Source: an uncultured Eubacteriales bacterium (lineage in GTDB: Bacteria; Bacillota; Clostridia; Oscillospirales; Oscillospiraceae). From it: a stretch of 6,699 nucleotides of DNA. Where the stretch lies: positions 1-6,699 of the forward strand of contig URVR01000096.1 of the NCBI GenBank assembly GCA_900551355.1, written 5' to 3'. The notes under the pieces were generated by a model. The model worked only from the letters and a program-made list of their open reading frames with translations. It made no database searches and had not been told where the DNA came from. Below are positions 1-6,029 of this stretch, piece by piece. The number at the start of each line of letters is the position of its first letter. Position 1 is the stretch's first letter. Position numbers and translations under genes: made by a program.

Positions 1-43
1 ACTTATGCGATCGTCGGCAGCGTCAGATGTGTATAAGAGACAG
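1..43 (+). other. Nextera (Tn5) sequencing adapter, left end, not genomic
   Basis: Bases 3-10 (TTATGCGA) look like an i5 index, 11-24 match the Nextera read-1 primer segment TCGTCGGCAGCGTC, and 25-43 are the 19-bp Tn5 mosaic end AGATGTGTATAAGAGACAG. The same 43 bases occur reverse-complemented at 6650-6692. This is library adapter retained in the assembly, so genomic sequence starts at 44. Peptides such as SLIHI or SDVYKRQ read from this stretch are artefacts. Confidence 0.98.
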
Positions 44-385
44 ACCGGTGATGGTCAGCGGCGGGCCTGCCGTGACAGCGGGAGCCGTCTGCAGCACGCC
101 GTCCTGATAGTACCGGACGGAGCCGGCGGTATAGACCAGCGGATAGACGGTATTGCCGTTGAAGGCATAGCCGCCCAGATCATCGGTGACGGTAAGCCCG
201 GTCAGGGCCGCCGCGCCGGAATTGATGAGGGTGATGAGATAGGTGATCGGCCGTCCGGTGCGGTAGGTGGGCACCACCGCCGTCTTGGAGGCGGTCAGCA
301 CCTCCAGCAGCTGGCCGGTGGTGATGTTGGAATTGGTGGTGCCGCCGCTGTAGGTCAGGGTGGCCTGGTTTGTGAATGTTGCCAT
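44..385 (-). CDS. DUF11-domain surface/adhesion-type protein, 3'-truncated by fragment end
   Basis: The first 114 codons of a protein starting MATFTNQATLTYSGG are present. The start is fixed by a strong AGGAGG ribosome binding site about seven bases upstream; an in-frame ATG 16 codons earlier lacks one. Residues about 34-110 carry the DUF11 (COG1361-type) beta-sandwich signature: a lysine-led strand (SKTAVV), then TYLITLINSG, then LTGLTVTDDLGGYAF. Proteins of this kind in Clostridia are usually secreted or surface-associated repeat proteins, but no signal peptide is visible here, as in many short family members that start MATFTNQA. The reading frame runs into adapter at 43, so length, C-terminus and any anchor are unknown. 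It lies downstream of the ATPase on the same strand but is separated from it by a strong hairpin, so it is probably transcribed alone. Family call fairly sure; role unknown. Confidence 0.8.
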
Positions 386-465
386 GAAATGACCTCCTGT
401 GTCGAGTCTGCGGGGCATTGTCCCGCACCCCATTGTATGCGCCGGGACGGTGAGGTGCGCGCCTG

Positions 466-509
466 TATATAAAGAGGAGACATCCCTGCGGATGTCTCCT
501 CTTTATATA
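466..509 (-). terminator. Intrinsic terminator after the metal ATPase
   Basis: Perfect 20-bp inverted repeat (466-485 and 490-509) with a four-base loop, 15 bases past the ATPase stop codon. On the minus strand the downstream arm ends CTTTATATA, a U-rich 3' side. The arms are nearly symmetrical, so it could also stop plus-strand transcription. It separates the ATPase from the DUF11 gene. Confidence 0.8.
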
Positions 510-523
510 ATATGCTGTGTGCC

Positions 524-2401
524 TTACAGGTTATGGACCCGCAGGGCGCGGATGGCGTTGAGCACCGCCAGCACCATGACGCCCACGTCGGCGAAGATGG
601 CGGCCCACATGTCGGCTGCGCCCACGGCCACCAGCGCCAGGCACGCGAACTTCACCACCAGCGCGAACACGATGTTCTGGTACACGATGCCGATGCATTT
701 GCGGGAGATCCTGATGGCCTTGGCGATCTGCAGCGGCTCGTCGTCCATCAGCACGATGTCGGCGGCCTCGATGGCGGCGTCGCTGCCCATGGCGCCCATG
801 GCGATGCCGATGTCGGCACGGCTCAGCACGGGGGCGTCGTTGATGCCGTCGCCCACGAAGGCCAGCTTGCCGTGCTGGCGGCCCAGCAGCTCCTCCACCT
901 TGCTGACCTTGTCGGCGGGCAGCAGGTCGCTGTGTACCTCATCCACGCCCAGCTCCGCCGCCACGGACTCTGCCACCTTCCTGGCGTCGCCGGTGAGCAT
1001 GACGGTCTTGTCCACGCCGGCCTTATGCAGGGCGGCGATGGCCTCCTTGGCGTGGGGCTTCACCACGTCGGAAATGACGATGTGTCCGGCATAGTGCCCG
1101 TCCACGGCCATGTGGATGATGGTGCCGACGCTGCGGCAGTCGTGATAGGGGATACCCAGCTGCTCCATGAGCTTGCTGTTGCCGGCGGCGACGGATACGC
1201 CGTCCACCTTGGCGGTGACGCCGTGGCCGCTGAGCTCCTGAATATCGGTGACGCGGCTGCGGTCGATGGGCTTGCCGTAGGCCTGCTGCAGGCTCTTGCT
1301 GATGGGGTGGGAGGAGGCGCACTCGGCCAGCGCCGCGTACTCCAGCAGCCTGGCCTCGTCCATCTCGTTGTGATGGACGGCGGTGACCTCGAACACGCCG
1401 CGGGTCAGGGTGCCGGTCTTGTCAAACACCACGCACTTCACCTGGGACAGCGTCTCCAGATAGTTGGAGCCCTTGATGAGCACACCCTCCTTGCTGGCAC
1501 CGCCGATACCGGCGAAGAAGCTCAGGGGGATGCTGACCACCAGCGCGCAGGGGCAGCTGGTGACCAGGAACGTCAACGCGCGGTAGATCCACTGCTCCCA
1601 CTGACCGTCCATGCCGCCCACCAGCCGGATCACCGGCGGCAGCACCGCCAGCGCCAGGGCGCTGTAGCACACGGCGGGGGTGTAGATGCGGGCGAACTTG
1701 GCGATAAAGTCCTCGGAACGGGACTTGCGGGAGCTGGAGTTTTCCACCAGCTCCAGGATCTTGGACACGGTGGACTCGCCGAAGGCCTTGGTGGTGCGGA
1801 TCTTCAGCAGACCGGTCATGTTGACGCAGCCGCTGATGATCTCGTCGCCCTCCCGGGCGTCCCGGGGCAGGCTCTCGCCGGTGAGGGCGCTGGTGTTCAG
1901 GGTGGAGGTGCCCTCCGTGATGATGCCGTCGATGGGCACCTTCTCGCCGGGCTGCACCACGATGACGGTGCCGATGGCCACCTCATCGGGATCCACCTGT
2001 ACCAGCTGGCCGTCCTGCTCGATGTTGGCGTAGTCGGGGCGGATGTCCATCAGGGCGCTGATGTTCTTGCGGCTCTTGCCCACGGCGTAGCTCTGGAACA
2101 GCTCGCCGATCTGGTAGAACAGCATGACGGCGATGGCCTCGTTGTAGTCGCCGCTCTTTTCATAGATAGCCAGGGCGAAGGCGCCGATGGTGGCCACGGC
2201 CATCAGGAAGTTCTCGTCGAATACCCGGCCGTTGAGGATGCCCTGCCCGGCCTTCTTCATAATGTCGTAGCCGATGACGACGTAGGCCGCCAGATACAGC
2301 GCCAGCCGCAGCCAGCCGGTAACGGGGATAAAGTGCAGGGCCACCAGCATGACCGCCGCGATGAGGATGCGGATGAGCATCTTTTTCTGCTTCTTTGTCA
2401 T
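524..2401 (-). CDS. P1B-type Zn2+/Cd2+/Pb2+-translocating ATPase (ZntA/CadA-like), no N-terminal HMA domain
   Basis: A 625-residue integral membrane pump that uses ATP to export soft divalent metals from the cytoplasm. Visible motifs: TGES of the actuator domain (174-177), the metal-site CPC in transmembrane helix 6 (283-285), phosphorylation site DKTGTLT (327-333), the HP pair of the nucleotide-binding domain (365-366), TGD (470-472) and GDGIND (517-522). The last two helices carry Lys584 (VVKFACL) and Asp605 (FADVGV), matching the Lys/Asp pair that defines the Zn/Cd/Pb subgroup (K693 and D714 in E. coli ZntA). This argues against a copper pump. Most relatives begin with one or more HMA domains; this one starts MTKKQKKML almost directly at helix 1, so it is shorter than usual, and a separate HMA gene lies just upstream. 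An AAAGGAG site precedes the ATG by about nine bases. It is likely cotranscribed with the HMA gene and controlled by the divergent ArsR-type regulator. Exact metal not determined. Confidence 0.96.
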   Translation of the reverse strand: MTKKQKKMLIRILIAAVMLVALHFIPVTGWLRLALYLAAYVVIGYDIMKKAGQGILNGRVFDENFLMAVATIGAFALAIYEKSGDYNEAIAVMLFYQIGELFQSYAVGKSRKNISALMDIRPDYANIEQDGQLVQVDPDEVAIGTVIVVQPGEKVPIDGIITEGTSTLNTSALTGESLPRDAREGDEIISGCVNMTGLLKIRTTKAFGESTVSKILELVENSSSRKSRSEDFIAKFARIYTPAVCYSALALAVLPPVIRLVGGMDGQWEQWIYRALTFLVTSCPCALVVSIPLSFFAGIGGASKEGVLIKGSNYLETLSQVKCVVFDKTGTLTRGVFEVTAVHHNEMDEARLLEYAALAECASSHPISKSLQQAYGKPIDRSRVTDIQELSGHGVTAKVDGVSVAAGNSKLMEQLGIPYHDCRSVGTIIHMAVDGHYAGHIVISDVVKPHAKEAIAALHKAGVDKTVMLTGDARKVAESVAAELGVDEVHSDLLPADKVSKVEELLGRQHGKLAFVGDGINDAPVLSRADIGIAMGAMGSDAAIEAADIVLMDDEPLQIAKAIRISRKCIGIVYQNIVFALVVKFACLALVAVGAADMWAAIFADVGVMVLAVLNAIRALRVHNL

Positions 2402-2446
2402 GGGTCTGCGCTCCTTTCACAGTGAAATGGGGGAAAGCGTAAGCGA

Positions 2447-2477
2447 GGCGCCCCGCCTGCCGTGCAAACGGGACGCC
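2447..2477 (-). other. Intercistronic hairpin between HMA gene and ATPase
   Basis: Nine-base arms at 2447-2455 and 2469-2477, with one G-U wobble, enclose a 13-base loop. It lies in the 91-base gap between the HMA stop and the ATPase start. No U-tract follows in the minus direction, so it does not look like a terminator. It could be an RNA-processing or stability element, or chance in GC-rich DNA. Confidence 0.3.
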
Positions 2478-2492
2478 CGCGCCGTGGGAGGA

Positions 2493-2711
2493 TCAAAGCT
2501 CGATCTCGCAGTCAGGCTCAACCTTCTTGCAGGCCTTCAGCACGTCCTTCATGACCTTCTTGGGATCGGCGCCCTCGGCGAACTCCACGATCATCTTCTG
2601 GGTCATGAAATTCACCACGGCGGAGGCGACGCCCTCGGTCTTCCCGGCGGCCTCCTCCATCAGGTTGGCACAGTTGGCGCAGTCTACTTCGATGGCATAG
2701 GTCTTTTTCAT
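2493..2711 (-). CDS. Small HMA (heavy-metal-associated) metal-binding protein
   Basis: A 72-residue cytoplasmic protein forming a single HMA ferredoxin-like fold. The metal-binding loop reads EVDCANCANLMEE, with Cys11 and Cys14 as CxxC ligands. Asp10 directly before the first cysteine is typical of zinc/cadmium-type HMA domains, as in ZntA, rather than copper chaperones with GMTCxxC. Two further cysteines, Cys61 and Cys68, lie near the C-terminus. The start MKKTYAIEV is chosen because an AAAGGAG site precedes it; an in-frame ATG eight codons earlier lacks one. It is the first gene of a two-gene unit with the ATPase 91 bases downstream and replaces the HMA domain the ATPase lacks. Inferred role: metal carrier, buffer or regulatory partner of the pump. 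Direct metal transfer is not shown by sequence. Confidence 0.88.
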   Translation of the reverse strand: MKKTYAIEVDCANCANLMEEAAGKTEGVASAVVNFMTQKMIVEFAEGADPKKVMKDVLKACKKVEPDCEIEL

Positions 2712-2739
2712 GGGATAAGCTCCTTTCGCGCACATAAAA

Positions 2740-2759
2740 GATTAAGTACTTGTTTAATC
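2740..2759. promoter_or_regulatory. Candidate ArsR-type operator
   Basis: Imperfect 20-bp palindrome with perfect six-base arms GATTAA (2740-2745) and TTAATC (2754-2759) around an eight-base centre. AT-rich arms of this kind and position are typical of ArsR/SmtB operators. It covers the -35 of the regulator promoter and lies just downstream of the inferred start of the HMA/ATPase transcript, so one bound dimer could repress both directions. Binding is inferred. Confidence 0.6.
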
Positions 2760-2778
2760 ATCATGGCCGTAGTATAAT
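2750..2778 (+). promoter_or_regulatory. Promoter of the ArsR-AraC regulator gene
   Basis: TTGTTT (2750-2755) and a perfect TATAAT (2773-2778) with 17-base spacing. The transcript would start near 2785, giving a leader of about 83 bases. The -35 lies inside the candidate operator, which fits autorepression. Confidence 0.75.
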
Positions 2779-2799
2779 GCGGGCAGAGACAAAAGTCAA
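2771..2799 (-). promoter_or_regulatory. Promoter of the HMA-ATPase operon
   Basis: On the minus strand, TTGACT (2799-2794) and TATACT (2776-2771) are 17 bases apart. The inferred start is near 2764 and the HMA ATG at 2711. The -10 overlaps the -10 of the divergent promoter by four bases (2773-2776), so polymerase can occupy only one promoter at a time. Confidence 0.75.
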
Positions 2800-2867
2800 T
2801 GGTGCCGGCGCGAAGATGCCCAAAGCGGCGAAAACCATTTCCGAACGGGCGAAAAGGAGGACGAAGC

Positions 2868-3566
2868 ATGGAGCATACCGGACTGCCCCACGACCATGGG
2901 GAGGAGCAGAACCACACCGCAGCCATGCGGGAGCTGCTCCGCGATGAGGGGCATTTCCAGCGCATCGCGGACATTTTCCGGCAGCTGGGCGACCCCAGCC
3001 GCATCCGCATTTTCTGGCTGCTGTGCCACTGTGAGGAGTGCGTGGTGAACATCGCGGACATGGTGGAAATGTCCAGCCCCGCCGTGTCCCACCACCTCCG
3101 GGTGCTGAAGGACAGCGGCCTGCTGGACAGCCGCCGGGACGGGCGGGAGGTGTACTACCGCGCCGCCGACGGTCCCCAGAGCCGCCTGCTCCACGAGATG
3201 ATCGAGCAGGTGATGGACGTGGCCTGCCCCCAGTGGCGGGAGGAGGCGGAGCAGGTGAAGATCATCCGGGAGATCCACGACCACCTGACGGAGCACATGG
3301 AGCAGCGGGTGACCATCGAGGAGCTGGCGCACCGCTACCTCATCAACCCCACCACGCTGAAAACCGTGTTCAAGCAGGTCTACGGCAACTCGCTGGCAGC
3401 CCACATGAAGGAGCACCGCATGGAAAAGGCGGCGTCCCTGCTGCGGGAGACGGAGCTCAGCGTGGCGGAGATCGCCGGACAGGTGGGCTACGAGAGCCAG
3501 AGCAAGTTCACCGCGGCGTTCAAGGAGCAGTTCGGCCAGCTGCCCAAGGAGTACCGGCGCACATAG
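2868..3566 (+). CDS. ArsR/SmtB-type metalloregulator fused to an AraC-type DNA-binding domain
   Basis: A 232-residue predicted DNA-binding repressor of the divergent metal-efflux genes. Residues about 29-100 form an ArsR/SmtB winged helix: HFQRIADIFRQLGDPSRIRI leads in, the recognition helix is SSPAVSHHLRVLKDSGLL (69-86) and the wing is DGREVYYRA. Residues about 133-231 form an AraC/XylS DNA-binding domain with two helix-turn-helix units, TIEELAHRYLINPTTLK (149-165) and SVAEIAGQVGYESQSKF (198-214), ending PKEYRR. Classical ArsR proteins are about 100-120 residues, so the AraC half is an added module. Candidate metal ligands are Cys53, Cys55 and Cys58 at the alpha-3 position, and histidines 3, 8, 10 and 16 in the N-terminal tail. 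The ATG at 2868 follows a strong AAGGAGG site; an upstream in-frame ATG at 2799 would add 23 basic residues and lacks a good site. Regulator family and target are fairly sure; the inducing metal and the role of the AraC half are inference. Confidence 0.9.
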   Translation: MEHTGLPHDHGEEQNHTAAMRELLRDEGHFQRIADIFRQLGDPSRIRIFWLLCHCEECVVNIADMVEMSSPAVSHHLRVLKDSGLLDSRRDGREVYYRAADGPQSRLLHEMIEQVMDVACPQWREEAEQVKIIREIHDHLTEHMEQRVTIEELAHRYLINPTTLKTVFKQVYGNSLAAHMKEHRMEKAASLLRETELSVAEIAGQVGYESQSKFTAAFKEQFGQLPKEYRRT

Positions 3567-3607
3567 GAAAAAAGAGACGGACGCAGCTGCGTCCGTCTCT
3601 TTTTTCC
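3566..3607. terminator. Bidirectional intrinsic terminator between convergent genes
   Basis: Perfect 42-bp palindrome with 21-base arms, A-rich on the left and T-rich on the right, centred at 3586/3587. It begins at the last base of the regulator's TAG stop and ends two bases before the stop codon of the B3/B4 gene. Each strand reads as a GC-rich hairpin followed by six U residues, so it should stop both transcripts. Confidence 0.92.
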
Positions 3608-3608
3608 C

Positions 3609-4322
3609 TTATTTGAAGAACTCGAACCGCGGCGCGTCCTTGGTAACAGTGCCCGTCTCGATCTCGATGCCGTCCCCGAAGTACCTGTGCAGCAGCGCCA
3701 CCAGCTCATCGGCGGCGGCCTGCACCTCGGCGGCGTTCACATCGGAAAAGCCGTCGATGGGAAACAGGATGGCCTTCGTCTCCTCCGTGATCTTGCCCCG
3801 CTCCGACTGCCGCCAGGTCCAGCGGCGGGTGCGGATCTCACTGCCGGAGGCGTACACCGCCTCGCCCACGTCCGGCGTCTCCTCCTCGGTGCTGCCGAAG
3901 GGGATGAACGTGTCGCCCTCCCTGGCCAGCCGCACGTCTAGACCCTCGTCGATGGTGTCCAGATCATGGGCGCCCATGGGCAGCCGGTGCTTGATGGACA
4001 CGGCGTTGCCCAGATCCACGGCGGCGTTGATATGGGGGAAGCCCTTTCCCTTGGCGATGCGGGTCAGCAGCGCCTCAATGGAGCACAAAAACTTGTTGGG
4101 GTTGATGCCCAGCGCCGTAAACGCCGCACGGTAGGGGAGGATGTCCTCCGTCTCCTTGGGCTTCTTCCCGGCGAAATACGTCTCGCAGGCGGCCACGTTC
4201 TCCGCCAGCATCTGCTCCAGCTCCGGGATGTCGTGGGTGTTGTCCAGACCCCGTACGGCCACTGCGCCGAAGCAGGCATTGGGCAGCTTGTCAAAGAACT
4301 CCTTCGATACCTGATAGTACAT
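3609..4322 (-). CDS. Free-standing B3/B4 (PheRS beta-subunit editing-type) domain protein
   Basis: A 237-residue soluble protein that is essentially one B3/B4 domain (COG3382 type). In the phenylalanyl-tRNA synthetase beta subunit this domain hydrolyses mischarged tRNA. Recognisable blocks are YRAAFTALGINPNKF (64-78), INAAVDLGNAVSIKHRLPMG (98-117), HDLDTIDEGLDVRLA (119-133) and RRWTWRQSERGKI (166-178), then FPIDGF (187-192). None of the synthetase's other domains are present, so it is a stand-alone relative and not a fragment of pheT. The start is fixed by an AAAGGAGG site seven bases before the ATG; the frame stays open upstream but without a good site. It has its own promoter and shares a terminator with the convergent regulator, so it is probably monocistronic. 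Inferred role: trans-editing or binding of aminoacyl-tRNA; the substrate cannot be read from sequence. Confidence 0.87.
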   Translation of the reverse strand: MYYQVSKEFFDKLPNACFGAVAVRGLDNTHDIPELEQMLAENVAACETYFAGKKPKETEDILPYRAAFTALGINPNKFLCSIEALLTRIAKGKGFPHINAAVDLGNAVSIKHRLPMGAHDLDTIDEGLDVRLAREGDTFIPFGSTEEETPDVGEAVYASGSEIRTRRWTWRQSERGKITEETKAILFPIDGFSDVNAAEVQAAADELVALLHRYFGDGIEIETGTVTKDAPRFEFFK

Positions 4323-4364
4323 GGTGTTGCCTCCTTTTTTCGGCTTTTCCTCTCTATGGCTGGC

Positions 4365-4393
4365 ATTATAGACCTCTTTCCGCCGTTTGCCAA
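4365..4393 (-). promoter_or_regulatory. Promoter of the B3/B4 gene
   Basis: Minus-strand TTGGCA (4393-4388) and perfect TATAAT (4370-4365) with a 17-base spacer. The inferred start is near 4358, leaving a leader of about 36 bases. A 14-bp palindrome at 4400-4413 lies six bases upstream of the -35. Confidence 0.78.
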
Positions 4394-4399
4394 GGGTAA

Positions 4400-4413
4400 A
4401 TTTCCCGGGAAAT
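4400..4413. repeat. Perfect 14-bp palindrome upstream of the B3/B4 promoter
   Basis: ATTTCCCGGGAAAT is fully self-complementary and sits just upstream of the -35 of the B3/B4 promoter. It may be a regulator binding site. No known regulator is assigned, and chance cannot be excluded. Confidence 0.4.
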
Positions 4414-4438
4414 ATGGAAATTTTTTCAGGATAATATA

Positions 4439-4471
4439 GAGCGCCGCCTCCCATCGTGAGAGACGGCGCTC
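4439..4471 (-). terminator. Intrinsic terminator of the NCS2 permease
   Basis: Twelve-base arms (4439-4450 and 4460-4471) enclose a nine-base loop, 22 bases past the permease stop codon. On the minus strand all pairs form, with one U-G wobble; on the plus strand that pair is a C-A mismatch, so the hairpin suits minus-strand transcripts. The following UAUAUUAU tract is only moderately U-rich. Confidence 0.68.
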
Positions 4472-4493
4472 GTATGCGTTTGCAATAGGGTGC

Positions 4494-5924
4494 TTACACC
4501 ACGGCGAAGAACTTCACCAGGAACAGCGCCGCGATGACATAGGTCAGCACGGACACGTCCTTGGCCCGGCCGGAGAAAACCTTGATAACGGTGTAGGAGA
4601 TCATGGCAAGGCCGATGCCGTGGCCGATGGAGCCGGAGATGGGCATGGCCAGCAGCATGATGAACACGGGCACCACCTGGTCCAGATCGTCGAAGTCCAC
4701 GTTCTTCAGACCCTGCAGCATCAGGATGCCCACATAGATCAGGGCGGAGGAGGTGGCAGCGGCGGGGATGATGGCGGCGATGGGTGCGATGAAGATGCAG
4801 GCAAGGAACAGCAGGCCGGTGACGACAGCAGTCAGACCGGTGCGGCCGCCGGCCTCCACGCCGGAGGCGGACTCCACGAACGTGGTGACGGTGGACGTAC
4901 CGCAGCAGGCGCCGGCCACGGTGCCCACGGCGTCGGACAGCAGGGCCTCCTTCATCTTGGGCATGTTGCCGTCCTTGTCGGTCATGCCGGCCCGGGACGC
5001 GGTGCCCACCAGCGTGCCGATGGTGTCGAACATGTCGATCATGCAGAACGTGATGATCAGGCTGACGGCGGTGAACCAGCCGATGTTGAAGAAGTCGCTG
5101 AAGTCAAACTTGAACAGGGTGGTGGTGGCCATGTCGTGGAACGGGGGCAGGAAGGACGCACCCTCCAGCGAGGCGAAGGGGTTCACCTGCAGGAACAGGA
5201 AGCTGCCTGCCCAGTAGATGACGGAGGCGGCCAGCATGCCGATGAGCACGGCGGCCTTCACGCCCTTCTTGGCCAGCAGGATGATGATGAACAGACCCAC
5301 GAACATGGTCACAACGGTCAGCACCATGGTGCTGTACTCCTTGCCCATGTGGCCCTGGATGACGCTGGGCGTCATGGCGCCGAAGAAGTCCCGCAGGACG
5401 TAGAACGGGCTGGAGTAGCCGTTGCCCTCGGCGTAGATGCCCACGTTGGAGCCGAGGCCGATGTTCATCAGCATCAGGCCGATGGCGGGGCCGATGCCCA
5501 GCCGCACGCCCAGGGGGATGGCGTCGACGATCTTATCCCGGATGTTGAACACGCTCAGCAGCAGGAACACGATGCCCTCCACCAGGATGATGCACAGCAC
5601 CGCCTGAAAAGCGCTGGTGTAGTCGGTTTGCAGCATGGCGGCCACGTTGCCGGCCACCACGGCGAAGAAGCTGTTCAGGCCCATGCCGGGGGCCATGACG
5701 AAGGGCTTGTTGGCCAGGAAGGCCATGGTCACCGTGCCGATGGCGCTGGCAATGCAGGTGGCCAGAAACACGCCGTTCCAAAGGGGGGTGCCCACGGCGA
5801 AGTTGGTCAGCAGATTGGGGTTCAGGGCGATGATGTACGCCATGGTCATGAAGGTAGTCAGACCGGCCAGAATTTCCGTCTTGACGGTGGTGCCGTTCTC
5901 CTTCAGATGGAAAATGCGCTCCAT
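4494..5924 (-). CDS. NCS2-family purine permease (AzgA/PbuG/PbuO-like)
   Basis: A 476-residue multi-spanning membrane transporter, predicted to take up purine bases (adenine, guanine or hypoxanthine) by cation symport. Family signatures are the N-terminal MERIFHLKENGTTVKTEILA with GLTTFMTMAYIIALNP, APGMGLNSFF (78-87), DMFDTIGTLVG (297-307), GTSTVTTFVESASGV (342-356) and GGRTG (359-363). Length fits the AzgA-like branch, and hydrophobic stretches along the whole chain fit the 12-14 helices of the family. The start is placed at MERIF because an AAAGGAGAG site lies eight bases upstream. The open frame extends 21 codons further, but that stretch is basic and unlike the family. Neither neighbour looks functionally linked, and it has its own promoter and terminator. 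The exact purine is not resolved by sequence. Confidence 0.95.
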   Translation of the reverse strand: MERIFHLKENGTTVKTEILAGLTTFMTMAYIIALNPNLLTNFAVGTPLWNGVFLATCIASAIGTVTMAFLANKPFVMAPGMGLNSFFAVVAGNVAAMLQTDYTSAFQAVLCIILVEGIVFLLLSVFNIRDKIVDAIPLGVRLGIGPAIGLMLMNIGLGSNVGIYAEGNGYSSPFYVLRDFFGAMTPSVIQGHMGKEYSTMVLTVVTMFVGLFIIILLAKKGVKAAVLIGMLAASVIYWAGSFLFLQVNPFASLEGASFLPPFHDMATTTLFKFDFSDFFNIGWFTAVSLIITFCMIDMFDTIGTLVGTASRAGMTDKDGNMPKMKEALLSDAVGTVAGACCGTSTVTTFVESASGVEAGGRTGLTAVVTGLLFLACIFIAPIAAIIPAAATSSALIYVGILMLQGLKNVDFDDLDQVVPVFIMLLAMPISGSIGHGIGLAMISYTVIKVFSGRAKDVSVLTYVIAALFLVKFFAVV

Positions 5925-5961
5925 TGTGATAGACTCTCCTTTTTTGCGAATTCTCTTTCTT

Positions 5962-5991
5962 GCGGCGTTGCTCTGCGCCGCGTTCAACGCC
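5962..5991 (-). promoter_or_regulatory. Structured leader upstream of the purine permease
   Basis: Two hairpins can form in the minus-strand leader but not together. One pairs 5985-5991 with 5964-5970 (GGCGTTG/CAACGCC); the other pairs 5976-5981 with 5962-5967 (GCGGCG/CGCCGC). They share bases 5964-5967. No U-tract follows and the ribosome binding site is not sequestered, so a regulatory role is speculative. It does not match the purine riboswitch. Confidence 0.3.
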
Positions 5992-5995
5992 CCTT

Positions 5996-6024
5996 ATCTT
6001 AACGCATTTTAACGGGAATCGCAA
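5996..6024 (-). promoter_or_regulatory. Probable promoter of the purine permease
   Basis: Minus-strand TTGCGA (6024-6019) and TAAGAT (6001-5996) with 17-base spacing. Both boxes are imperfect. The inferred start is near 5989, giving a leader of about 65 bases. A 21-bp palindrome at 6030-6050 lies five bases upstream of the -35. Confidence 0.5.
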
Positions 6025-6029
6025 GACTT

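Noticed and set aside
524..2401. Copper-type P1B ATPase
   Set aside because: The Lys584 and Asp605 pair in the last two helices matches the Zn/Cd/Pb subgroup, and the partner HMA has the zinc-type Asp-Cys-x-x-Cys site.
512..2425. A 637-codon open frame on the plus strand, antisense to the ATPase
   Set aside because: It is rich in His, Gly, Asp, Ala and Val, has no ribosome binding site or recognisable domain, and mirrors the GC-rich third positions of the real ATPase on the other strand.
4620..6002. A 460-codon plus-strand open frame antisense to the permease
   Set aside because: It has the same low-complexity His/Gly/Asp/Ala composition and no start signals, whereas the minus frame has clear NCS2 motifs.
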